DNA from: Cerioporus squamosus
Lineage: Eukaryota > Basidiomycota > Agaricomycetes > Polyporales > Polyporaceae
Reading direction: 5' to 3'
Assembly (NCBI GenBank): GCA_022592435.1
Contig: JABYQS010000074.1
Span: 62,001 to 126,000, forward strand
DNA length: 64,000 nucleotides
This document shows, piece after piece, positions 41,479 through 51,889 of this stretch. Positions within the stretch are counted from its first letter, which is position 1, and every line of letters begins with the position of its first letter. The position numbers and the translations under genes were made by a program. The notes beneath the pieces were generated by a model. The model made no database searches. It worked only from the letters and a program-made list of their open reading frames with translations, and was not told where the DNA came from.

Positions 41479-44021
41479 CTAGAAGCCGCGACCTCGCCCG
41501 CGGCGTCCGCGCATGTTGCCACCGCGGTACGGATGCGGACCACGCTGCACCGAGCCCCTTCCCGCCTGCACCGACCCAGCAGCGGCCGCCTGAACAACAG
41601 GCCCTTCAATGGTGGCAGCTCCAGGCGTGGGGCCATTCCATCCAGTGAGAAGTGCATATGGGCACATGAAGGTTGGGTGGTCAGCACCTGAACACCCACC
41701 GCACCGTACGGACCTAAGGAAGCTCCCGGTTGGGTTCAAGTCGCTCCAGAAGGGAACACTATGAACATACGCCACCCAGGTCCTCCACGACTCCACCGAG
41801 AACGTCGGTGAGTCGCAGTAGACGTTAGCAATGATGTTTCCATTGGGATACGTGACTACGATGATGCGCAGGGAGTTGAGAACACGCTGGACAGCGGGGT
41901 CAACGTTGACAGGGAGGATCTGCGGGTGGCTGGCCACGAGGGATCGAATGCTCGGGAGAATGAGCGGCCCCGCAAAGGTCCTTCGAATGGAGAGCTCGAT
42001 GTCCTGATCGACGTTGTGCGTGTAGTAGCCGATGCGTCCGATGAACCGACCGAAGCGCAGGTCCCGGTTGAAGACCATGAACGTGATCTTGACTGATGAC
42101 CAGAGTTGCTGCCGCACTAGCGTGCGGACCTGCGCAGGGGTGAGACGCAACACCAGCCACGTCATGGGCTGATCCTGCTGGGACAGCTCGTGATTCCAGG
42201 CCTGAGCCGGCGGGACGATAATGAAGTCAGCGGCGTTGATGACCGCCGTGATTGCTTCAGCGAGAGCATCGGACTGCTGCTTGACGTTATGGGCACGAGG
42301 GACGCCTCCATTGTAGATGCGGACAAGGACCATCGAGCATTGGGGCTGGCGGAAGACGACATGGACGCGTTCAGCAGCCAGACCCTTATATAAGGTTTCA
42401 GGGTCATCGAAGTGCAGCGCCGGGATGCCCGCAGCCGGGATGAGCATGAACTGGAGGCCACCAGTGGGATAGGGAAGCGCTGCAGGCTGGGGCGGGGCCG
42501 CATGGCCACCCGTGAGGTGATAAGCATCACGGACAACGTCCGGGACAGCCCAGACGCGAGGGACGTCGGCCGTCGCACCATTCATGGCAGCGCTGACAGC
42601 GGCGGAGTTTCTGATGGGGACGTCATGATAGTAGCGACGCTCTCCCGAAAGGAGTCGCATACCCTCCTGTTCGTCCGCAGTGTAGAGGTGTTCAACACGC
42701 GGGGCTCCCGGCGGGTCGTCAGGAAGATTCTCTTCGAGCGGCGCCAGATGGTACAGGTCATTGTCCGAGGCGTCAGACCCCGTGCCCAAGACGCGTGCGT
42801 GCGCGAGCGGCTCCCGAACCAGAGGCTGCCCATCGATTTCCATCGGCGCGTACCCACTGATGGTCATCGGATCGACAACCGGCCCAAGGTGAGGGCGACG
42901 TGTATAGAACTGCGCCTTAGGGTTGAGGATAGTGGTCTGGCGAGCCCTAGCTTCGTCATGCGCCAGTTGGAGACCTACGAGAGTTTGCTGCTGCCGCGTG
43001 AGCTCCTCAGGGCTGACCTCAAAGCCCGGAATCGGGCGATCTGCGCTTCCGTGTAAGCGCTAGATCGGCAGTCAGAGATTCAGGCACTTACCCATGTGCG
43101 GGGCACGCGAGGCTAAGTCACCGGGCCGAGGGCCGTCCTCAGGATCGAGGTACATGTCGTCATCCATGGGAGACTGCGGCGACATCGTTTCAAGATACTA
43201 AGGGACATTTGTTTAGTACATGGAGCAGGGTCACAGAACATATATCTTAGTTTACATTAGCGGCATTCGCAAGCATTGTAAGGCCCGGGGCAGCACCATC
43301 GTCACCGCTCGCACTCGTTGCGGGGTTAATCGTCAAACCCGCGAGCGCGCTGGCCGGCGTGGTGGCAGCAACAGGGACGCGCATGCCAGACGTCCTAGGA
43401 GTGCCCTGACCTTCGTCAGCACAGGTGTCGTCACCGGTACCACGCTGACCCACAGCAGGGGCATGCATGGACGCAGCCACACCGCCAGCAAGCAGCGCAG
43501 GAGGAGGGGCCAGGGCCGGAGCCGCGGCGTCGGCGAGGGGAAGCCGCTGGAGACGAGGAGGAAGGGTGGGGTAGCTAACAGGAAGGTGCACACGCAGCGG
43601 TGTCGGCGACCCCTGCTCCCTATAGGCATAAACAACGTCCTGGGACATGTCAGACGGAGTAGAACAGGACAGAGGCACAAACGCATACCTGCGTGGAGAA
43701 GTGCCATCCAGCAGCCGGGGCAGCAGGGACGTTGCCCATCCCATCATCGTCTCCATCGTCCCTAGAGACAGGGCCGGGAAGGCCAGCAGCCTGGAGGCTG
43801 TGGACGTGCGGGAAGGCGCGGAAGACGCCGTCGGCGATGTCGAGGGGAGGTGGCAGGGGAGCCATGGGCGAGGGAGAGGAGAGCGGCGAGCGCGTTACAC
43901 CAAAAGACGCGTCAGGGAACATAGCAGGGGACGAGGTAGGGTTTTCTTGGACAGGGGAGAGGCGGGGAGTGGACGGGAAGGGCATGGTTGGGTAGCTAGT
44001 TGAAAAGGGCACACTCACCAT
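41479..44021 (-). CDS. LINE ORF1: gag-like RNA-binding protein, interrupted by three introns
   Basis: Four exons (44021-43689, 43639-43256, 43197-43092, 43040-41479) join into 794 codons with stop. The introns are 49, 58 and 51 nt, all GT-AG (donors GTATGC, GTAAAC, GTAAGT; acceptors CCCAG, CTTAG, CGCAG), with branch-like TGAC or ACTAAAC motifs; phases 0, 0 and 1 all agree. Without splicing, intron 1 brings a stop codon and all three change the frame. The protein is Pro/Ala-rich at the N-terminus, has an acidic patch (SRDDGDDDGMGN), a central folded part (YKGLAAERVHVVFRQPQ, MTWLVLRLTPAQVRTL), a CCHC knuckle CGGCSGADHPTFMC, and ends in an RGG-type basic tail (GGNMRGRRGRGRGF). It is expected to package the element RNA. 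Confidence 0.8.
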
Positions 44022-44530
44022 GCTTTTATGCCTGAGCGAGCCCCCTCCCGCGCCCTATTCACACGCTGAAGGTGTCGCATCCGTCCAACGCGCGCTGCCG
44101 CCAAGCCGCCAGAGTCAGGCGGGAGAAGAGGTTTCGTCGGCGAGGGTTTGACAGGGGACGGTATGGAGAAGAGACCGTTGTCGGCCTAGCGGACAAACCC
44201 AGTCAGAAATCCAGCAAAGAAGCCCAGCCCATGACTTCAGCCCAGTCAGCGACAATAGAGACAGCGGAGACGAGTGACAAGGGCGGGGCGCAGAGCGACA
44301 TGGAGGGACCGAAGAAGGAAACACGCGAGCAGTTGAAGACAGCCCGGCAGCTACCGACAGACTACGCGACGAAGTTTGCCTATCAGGAGGCCGAGCGCCT
44401 ACACGGCGGGCAGTGCCGCAGCCACGCGCTCGCGGCCACCCTGATGCCCACGTGGCAACTCAGCGCCTACTAGGACCATACAAGCATAAGCATTCACGTC
44501 ATAGTCTAGATACAATGCATGACCTAAGTA

Positions 44531-45082
44531 CTAAGCATAAGGTTTCCACGCGCCACTGGGGCCCGTGATTTTACGGTCACGCCGGCGCATTTTAGGATCC
44601 GGGAACCGATAAGTGACTAGAGGGGTAACCGCCCATCCGAGGTTGTCCACCACCACCACGTCGCCGCTCTTCGGGACCGCCACGTTCACCTCTCCATCGA
44701 GCAGCTGCTTCATCCACTCAGCCAAGTGGCCCTCGTCGACCACGTCTGGCGTCTCTCCTGGCCCGAGAGGCGCAGACACAACCGCCCATCCAGCGCCGTA
44801 CTCCTCGCGCTCGTTTTTTACCAGCAGGGCAACCCGCTCAGTCCCGATACGGCGTACTCCTTCCACGGAACCCACAATTTGAGGGTCATACACGTCGAAA
44901 TAGCTTGGTCCCAGGGGGACATGGACCACCTGGACATGGTCACCGAGTCGTAGCCCGACGGGGATTGGGGTAGGGGCGTTGTAGATGTGCACGGTGGCGG
45001 CGAGAAGGCGGTTGGGGAGGGATAGGGATCGCTGCTCTCGCCAGCGGCCATAGAGACGGTGGACGGTGGTCGTGGTATCCAT
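44531..45082 (-). CDS. LINE ORF0: extra 183-aa protein upstream of ORF1, function unknown
   Basis: A single uninterrupted frame starting MDTTTTVHRLYGRWREQRSL and ending SGAWKPYA. It lies inside the element limits, 5' of ORF1 and on the same strand. Segments such as LRLGDHVQVVHVPLGPSYF and KSGDVVVVDNLGWAVTPLV alternate beta-strand-like hydrophobics with turns and resemble small SH3-like or KOW-like beta barrels, but I cannot assign a family. A basic patch near the end (KMRRRDRK) could bind nucleic acid. Codon use is GC-rich like the other element frames. Alternative: a host gene captured by the element. Confidence 0.6.
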   Translation of the reverse strand: MDTTTTVHRLYGRWREQRSLSLPNRLLAATVHIYNAPTPIPVGLRLGDHVQVVHVPLGPSYFDVYDPQIVGSVEGVRRIGTERVALLVKNEREEYGAGWAVVSAPLGPGETPDVVDEGHLAEWMKQLLDGEVNVAVPKSGDVVVVDNLGWAVTPLVTYRFPDPKMRRRDRKITGPSGAWKPYA

Positions 45083-45990
45083 GCTCAGTACAGCCGATTA
45101 TGCTATGCGTTTTGTATGCACCATGTCTGCACGCGAGCTGCACCCTTCCAGCATAGAAGCAGCTGGGATGCCTGGGTGACATGGGCTGACTGGCAGACAG
45201 TAAAATCCAGTCAGACTAAAACGTAAGCAACACGGAGATTTCCGAAACGGGCCGCACTTACTGGGTGACAGCCCAGAGCCACAGCTAGGCATCATGGCAC
45301 CATGCGGACACACCGACAGGAGCTGGAGGAGGGCAGCGGGGCAAGAGCCCCAGCGCAAGGCATTCACACACAGACTTTTGTATGCCAGGCGCAGCACTAG
45401 GCATGCTACAAGGCACCTGATAACCTATCATACATATCAGCACACGAGGGCCACACGGCAGGTGCACGCACGGAGCATTCGAGCACACTTCCACAGATAG
45501 CCGACCGTATTCTCGGAGTTGAGGGCGAGCGGGGCAAGGACGGAGCTCCGCACCCTACAGGCCAGGTGACCCCTTACGTAAGGAGCGCGCGGAGCCTACC
45601 ACCAAGCCAGAGTCAGCGTCGCCAGCAGCCGCCAGAGGGCACCATGGGGGCACCGGGCATATCTAGCATCCACTGCAGGATCTCCTGCCATCACAACACA
45701 CAGGAGTCTCAAACAGCCACCTCAAGGGGCTCACACGACACTCGACTAGGGCTCGTGGAGCCAGGGGACACGGACATCCCGCGCCTGAGCGCACAAGCAT
45801 CTGCTTTCATCTCACTCTCCTCACAGTCGATCAGGCAGCCAACACAGCACCACGCTGCATGCTGCCACATACTCATGTCATCAGGAAACACATATTATTT
45901 GAACAACACCCCCGGCGCAGCCCCCCAGAGGAGGGCGCAGACCGTGGGAAAATACCAGATGGTGGTGGTATGGGGAAGAGGAGAGTCCTT
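45083..45990 (-). other. 5' leader of the LINE
   Basis: About 900 bp between the 5' end of the element (beside the 14-bp duplication) and ORF0. It should contain the internal promoter. No conserved frame was recognised. Confidence 0.5.
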
Positions 45991-46004
45991 GCGATTAACG
46001 TTAT
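45991..46004. repeat. Target-site duplication of the LINE, 5'-side copy
   Basis: GCGATTAACGTTAT, identical to 35945-35958. Confidence 0.85.
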
Positions 46005-46057
46005 CAATATCGATGTTATGTGCGCACTGCGGCGGACGCATTCCTCTTCTTACCGCC

Positions 46058-48609
46058 ATGACAACCCTCATACAACTACCACACATCCCACTTGAAGTCG
46101 CAGAAAACATTATCGACAGACTGAGCGGGGACGTTCGCTCGCTCCACAGCTGCTCATTGACTTGTCAGAGATGGCATCCCCGCGCTCGGTATCACCTCAT
46201 GACATCTATACGTATACAGTCGAGACAAGACCACTCTTCGATCTGCGACTACTTCAGCTCTAACAGTGGTCTGGCTTGCTTCGTTCGGAGGGTGTCGATC
46301 ATCCCCGCTGATACCGAAGATAACCCTCTGTTCCTCGTCGAGGCTGTCCCCGTGCTGTTCTTGTCGCGGCTCCCCAATCTGCGAAGCTACAGTATCCAGA
46401 AACCAGTCATGGACACCACACTCTCCGGCATTTCTTTCCATGCCACCACGCTTACCTGTGTCAAGACCTACCTCCATGTGGAGGAACTGCATCTAGGACC
46501 CCTCGCGCTGCACACCAGTGCGGAGCTTGCACGGTTCTTGATCGCCTTACCACAGCTGCGACGTCTTCAATGCACGCGCTTGCTCATCGCGGACCGAAGG
46601 AATCTTTGGGCCAGGAATACTTTCCCTGCATGGATCCACGACAGGTGCAGCCGTCTGTCCGAAGTAATCGTGCGTCGCACCCTTGGTACAATATAGGTAG
46701 TTCATATGGAGACTGATATACCTCTGTCAGATACGGCAGTCTACAGACATCCTCGCTGTATGTCTCATCATCCAGATGTCGATCTCCACACTGGAGGTAT
46801 TGCATTGCGATCTAGATATCTTTATCGACACTGCAAAAGGTATGTCTTGATCGCAACTTAACGTAAGTTGTGAACTATCGCTGACCGTCGGCGGACTCAT
46901 ACAGACGGTTATGATGGTCTTGAGTTGTCCGCGTTAAAGCGCCTTAACTTCTTGGAGGTCATACTCGCGGAGGTGCCATTTCCAGAGTCGATCGAGGAGA
47001 ACCTCAAACGCATCATCCGAACACTGTCCATGTCGAATCAAAAGACACTCCGTTCCTTGAAAATCACCTTCACAACATCAGAAACACACCTTCTTATGCG
47101 GACATGTAGGAATGAGAATGTGGTGCGACAATTTGACCTCCTGGATAAGTCTGTCCTTGCGCTCGGAATACCCAGCGTAATGATCTCGATACCAATGGCA
47201 AAGCACAATAGACTCGCGTTCTGGTCAGAATTACTCTACTCTCGCTTTCCGCGTCTCCATCAAGGCAAAATGCTGCAGGTCCAATGCTCTTCTGGTTCGT
47301 ACTACGAGTGCACGCCACTATTTCACTTCATTGCTTACACGTTGCTCAATAATTCGCAGACATCGGCCACGACGGGGTTGTGACAGCCATCGCTTCCTCG
47401 CACGACAGTCGATACATCGCGACAGGAGCGGTAGATGGCACTGTCATCATATGGCTGAGCGAGACAGCGTTTCCGCAGAAGAGTCTCGTGGAGATACAGT
47501 CCTCGGCGGGAGACTGGCCGATTGGCTCGATCCTCTTCTCCGACACGGGCGACTTCTTGGCGGCCACGCAAACAAGTCACGTCCTCGTCTGGCGCGTTAC
47601 TGACGGCTCTCAAGTCGTCTCTATTGGGATTTGGAAGGACTCGTTGTCATGTGCATGGTGGAGGGACAGTCTCGACCAACTCACCCTTACCGCGTTGGGA
47701 GTCCCACAGGGTGGGCCAGTCACCCTCTATGTCACGAAAGTGCAAGATCGACAGCCGCCGATGGGCCCGGGGGATCCTGTCCATGACGCCGGTCAAACCG
47801 TGTACTTATCACCCCCCGAACATCATTCCCTTCTGGGAGAGTCAAAGGGAAGTTTTGGGCGCTGTGTCGTCGTGCAGTCCTCCAGCGGGAGATTTTTTGC
47901 GGTCATCAGCGACTCTGCAGTACGGACATGCACCATTTGGCGGATGGTCGATCTCGCTCCCACATACGAGTCGCACCAACTGACCTACGGAAACGCCTCC
48001 GATTACAGTTGCCGCTATCCTTACCGCGCGACGTTCGTGGGCGACGACATACTCATCGTGGGTTTCAATGACGGTACCATCTGCTCATGGGATCTATCCT
48101 CGTTCCCGTTAGCCACAACATCACCGCTCAGCAGCTACCAACTCCCTGGCCCCGGAGTTGCCAGCTGGACCATGTCGCCTACACTCACCCTCAATCTCGC
48201 ATGTACTCACGGTTGTGCGGGTCGCCCGCCGACAACACCAGCCATAGTTGTACCACGGCGTACAGACAAGATCGGAGACCAGGTTCGTGTGGACGCCGCC
48301 CAAGCTCTCGGCGGCGTATGGGTAAATGCCGCACGTGTCTCTCAGTACGTCGCCACCACCTCCAAGAACACGCCTATCTGCTTGTGGAGCGCCGTGGATG
48401 GATCACTCATATGGACGTCCGGCGACTGCGACACGGAGGAAACAATGGTCGTCTTCACGCCAGACGAACGCATCTTGGCTTCGGGGGACAAGCACGGAAG
48501 GGTTTGCCTCCGTGCATTGTCTAGGCTTGTGAAGAATGTACCACTGCCTGCTGCTCAGTTAACGGTAGATGGTGCACTGGTTGAGAGCTTGGATACAGTC
48601 GTATACTAG
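46058..48609 (+). CDS. F-box / WD40-repeat fusion protein
   Basis: Four exons (46058-46669, 46731-46839, 46905-47294, 47360-48609) give 786 aa; introns of 61-65 bp are GT-AG and phases fit. The N-terminus has a clear F-box (LPHIPLEVAENIIDRLSGD, then LHSCSLTCQRWHPRARYHLM) followed by LRR-like strands (LEVLHCDLDIFI, LKRLNFLEVILAEVPF). The last exon encodes WD40-type blades (HDGVVTAIASSHDSRYIATG followed by VDGTVIIW; GFNDGTICSWDLSS; CLWSAVDGSLIWTSGDCD). Splicing at GTTCGT (47295) gives the exact WD40 opening DIGHDGVVTAIASS, which is why I treat it as one gene rather than two. It is probably an SCF-type ubiquitin-ligase adaptor. The LINE 5' end lies 54 bp upstream of the ATG, so the native promoter has been displaced. 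Confidence 0.7.
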
Positions 48610-48791
48610 CGTGGCCATCCCCTCACTACAAGCACGCAGAAGCTCACCGTGCCTGCTCGGATGACTTACAGTGTTCGTGAAGTAAAGAGGGGAAGACATG
48701 ACTACAATATGGAGGTAAGTATACGATATAGCAATGTAACAGAGAGCAATAGTCGTCACCCGATCCACCCACCACGCCGAGGAACTGAGTC

Positions 48792-51418
48792 TCAGACATG
48801 CCGCGCGAACGCCCGCAACACGACTCCCGTGCCCGCAGCAACAGCGAGCAGCGCTACGACGCTCGGGTACACGCCCGCCCCGCGCGCGGCGGCGTTGCTG
48901 CCAAAGCTCGTGCTGCCCGAGTACTGCTCCATGCCCCTGTTCCCGTTCGACGTCGCAAGCACGGCCTCGTCGATCGTCGCCGTGTTCTTGAGCTTCGTGA
49001 CCGCGGTCGTCCCGAACGTCGCCGTGCTCGTTGGCTCGGACTCCGCCGCTGCCTCGTCGCTCATGAACACGAGCGCGAAGCCCGGCGCAGGGACCTTGAC
49101 CTGGCAGGTGTTCGTCGCCTGGTCGCAGGGTATGGTCTCGATGTGGAGGTCGTTCTTCAGGCGACCGTCGGACTCGAACTGTCCGCCGAAGGTCTGCAAG
49201 GGAGAGACTCGGTCAGTAAACCGCCTGGTCATGATGTGCGTAGAGCTCGGTGCACTGACCTGGTTACCCCAGGTGATGTTGAACTTGTCGCCAACTGACG
49301 GTGCAACCAGGTACCTGTTCGCGGTCAGTCGTCGTCCCACGACACATGTTACGCTCCGCACTCACTTGACCTTGATCTGCGCAGGAGTCGCAGCTGGCCG
49401 GCCGGACTCGCCGCCGTCGACGGAGATGCTCACAGTGTAATCATTCGCGCCAGAGGGGTCAGTCATGAAGTTGACGAACGCGAGCCTCGCGAGCTTGTCG
49501 TTCTCGTAGATCGCATATCCGGGTGTGTAGACGTTCTGGCCGTTCGCCCCGAGGTCGATGATGCGCGAGTTGTTCGACGACCCGAGCGTCTCCGAGACGG
49601 CGAGCACGGAGTAGAAGATCGGGCCGATCGTCCACTGGTGGAAGTGGGACTCGTTCGTGGGAGGTGCTGCAGGAACGAGCTTCAGCTTGAGCAACCCGCT
49701 CCGAGATATCATGTTGACTTACCGGTGAAGGGCTGAAGAGGACATTGCGTCAGTCAACCGATGCGATGAGCGATAACGGAGTCCAGACGCACGTTGTAAT
49801 ACACGTTCTGACCACCGACGTGCAGGAGCGCATGGGAGAAGTTGGCCGATGCCATAGTCAAGCCGTAGTCCAGCGCCCACAGGGCGGCACCGAAACTCGT
49901 ACTGATACCGGGGAAGCCACCGCACGACGCCGAGTTGGTCTCGAACATGATGAACGGCTTGCCTGCCGCCTGCGCGATCTGCGAAGAGTTGATGAACTGC
50001 CCGATCATGTTCCAGCCGGCGTTGTGGTCGAGGAACTTGGGGAACTCGGTTTGCGGGTCGATAGGGTCACCGAAACCTTCGTAGAGCGCGGCACAGTTGT
50101 CGTCGGGGTAGCTTGGGTTCGTGGGTGAGTCCTGATGTTTTGCTTCATCCGGACGCGAAACTCACTGCTCAACGGTCACCGCGGCCAGTGCGTCACTGTA
50201 CGCTTGGATGAACCCCGTATCCCAGACCACTACATGTGGCGTGGTCAGCAGGCGACGTGCGAACGGATGAACGGATCGAACGTACTTTCCGGAGTCCAGT
50301 CTGCAGAGGCGACACTTGGCCCGAGGAGCAGATCAGTGCGAGGGAGGCCCATGGTCTTCATAGCTCCCAAGACGTCTCCGAACTCTCCAAAGTAATCAAA
50401 GGGCCCGTACGTCGCAGGTCGGTGGCCGTGGCTGGAGAGATACGCCGTAAGTCCTGACAAACACACACGCCCGCAGGCGTTTTGCTCACCGGGCATAGAG
50501 ATCAGGTTCGTTTCCGACCTGGAGGCCGATCAAGTTGTCGCCCAATATCTGCTCGCCGTACTGCGCGATCTCAAGTGCCAAGTTCGCGGAATCGTTGAGC
50601 GGGACACCGAGGTACCACTTCACGTTGACCAGTGACGAGATGTTCGAAAGCAGGTACAGGATCTCCGGCGTGTACAGGAGAGCGGGCGTTTGCGTCTAGT
50701 TCACGGTTGGGTGAGCCGAACTCCGATTTACTCCTGGAAGCCAAGTACTTACCGGATTGTTCGTGTCGACCTTCTGCTTCTCGATCGCCTTGCCGTCTTC
50801 AAGGCTCATGACCATCCGGGCTTCTTCCTGCGTGTTACCGCCGACACGTACGTGGATTCGCCCAGCTCGCTCAGCAACGAGGGACATAAGATTCAGGAAT
50901 GGCGGGTGGATTATTGAACTGTGAGGTGCGTGAGCATGAATGGCCTTGATGACCATGTCCTTGTCGCTTACCCGTTCTGACCAACTGAGACGCGAATCGG
51001 GATGTATCAGCGTCAACACCATCTTCATATTGAAGCGTACAGATTCGAGCTCAAGACTCCCGATGTTCGTTCCCTCGACGTTTCAAAAGCGACACTTACT
51101 GACTTGGGTGACCACGGACATTTCCACGGAGAATCCATAGAAGGCGCCGCTCTGCGGTATTGAGAGACCATTGACATTGATGGCATCGGCAGCCAGCTGG
51201 ACACCGAACTGGTTCGGCGGTAGGGGATTCGGGAGCGGTGGGGGATTCAGGACCAGCGTGTCATAGGCGGCCAAAGTGGATGAAGGGAGCGCAGATGTTG
51301 CGGTGCCGGTGGACGTGCCTATGGTTTGCTGTTGCTGTCCTGCCTGCCCGTAGACCGTGATCGCCTGTGCGCCGGCGACGGCGGTGAGTAGAGTGCAAAG
51401 GAGAGTGGGGATGGCCAT
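48792..51418 (-). CDS. GH79 beta-glucuronidase, copy D
   Basis: Eleven exons (51418-51100, 50984-50972, 50918-50753, 50695-50490, 50431-50286, 50229-50166, 50111-49793, 49732-49723, 49666-49366, 49314-49260, 49193-48792) give 666 aa. Signal peptide MAIPTLLCTLLTAVAGAQA; IHVRVGGNTQEEARM; acid/base motif VGNEPDLYARHGHR; nucleophile motif IMFETNSASCGGFPGIS; ALLHVGGQNVYYN; beta-sandwich with IPCDQATNTCQVKVPAPG; hydrophobic end VVALLAVAAGTGVVL. It carries an intron between TPE and VWDTG not seen in A-C, and both microexons. The sequence from its last intron to about 470 bp upstream of the ATG is duplicated at 59401-62077. Confidence 0.9.
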
Positions 51419-51889
51419 ACTGGCACGAACGGGGGAGGAAAGCTTCCATTTACCCCGCGGATTGCGCGTTTTGTATCTCCTCACAGAGATGAGCCAAGCG
51501 AGGATGACGCTCGCCTAGCTACCAGGCGAGCCGTGCCAAGAACTTCGCCTCGACTTCGCGCGTCGCCGCTCGTCGGCAATACAAAACGCCCCCACTTCGA
51601 GCGCGGTTGTGTGGAGCTCCGACAATTTTACCTACCCCCGTCGCTGGTCCTGTTGCGGCGGCGACTCAACCTCGATTGTAGGAGCCTGTAGGAACGCAGC
51701 TGTCAGGCTCGTCGTTGCCAAGCGCCTTAGCTCTCTCGGCCTGCAGTCTACTTGCGAGGAGCATCCTAGGCATGTGTACCGGCCGTATAAGTCGCCTTGC
51801 GTCCATAGAAACGGTGGATAGTACTTGCCTGGGTGAGTGAACGTGGTGAAGCGAGGACAAGTTCGACATCAGTGGCTGTGACACCACTA
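49234..51889. repeat. Segmental duplication, unit 1
   Basis: Direct repeat of 59401-62077, offset 10167 bp over the coding part, with only scattered base changes. It covers exons 1-10 and the upstream region of GH79-D. Identity falls off in the last 120 bp, where small indels occur. Confidence 0.9.

Larger units (their letters stand above)
35959..45990 (-). mobile_element. Full-length Tad-like LINE (non-LTR retrotransposon), about 10.0 kb
   Basis: The element lies on the minus strand. Its 3' end is marked by a run of T on the plus strand (35958-35968, the A-tail) and its limits by the identical 14-bp sequences at 35945-35958 and 45991-46004. From 5' to 3' it contains a leader of about 0.9 kb, ORF0 (45082-44531), ORF1 (44021-41479, spliced), ORF2 (41244-36100) and a 3' UTR of about 140 bp. 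The order endonuclease-RT-RNase H-zinc finger in ORF2 and the separate gag-like ORF1 place it among fungal Tad/I-type elements. Intact frames and perfect target duplications indicate a recent insertion. It sits 54 bp upstream of the start codon of the F-box/WD40 gene, in the opposite orientation. Confidence 0.9.

Noticed and set aside
41223..41699. Minus-strand frame of 158 codons between ORF1 and ORF2
   Set aside because: It overlaps the end of ORF1 in another frame and has no domain; treated as the inter-ORF spacer.
44072..44473. Plus-strand frame of 133 codons inside the LINE
   Set aside because: Antisense to the element, starts with GTG, no domain; more likely the ORF0-ORF1 spacer read backwards.
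51083..51484. Longer N-terminus for GH79-D (and the same for E) from 51484
   Set aside because: The upstream codon is GTG; the ATG at 51418 gives a proper signal peptide.
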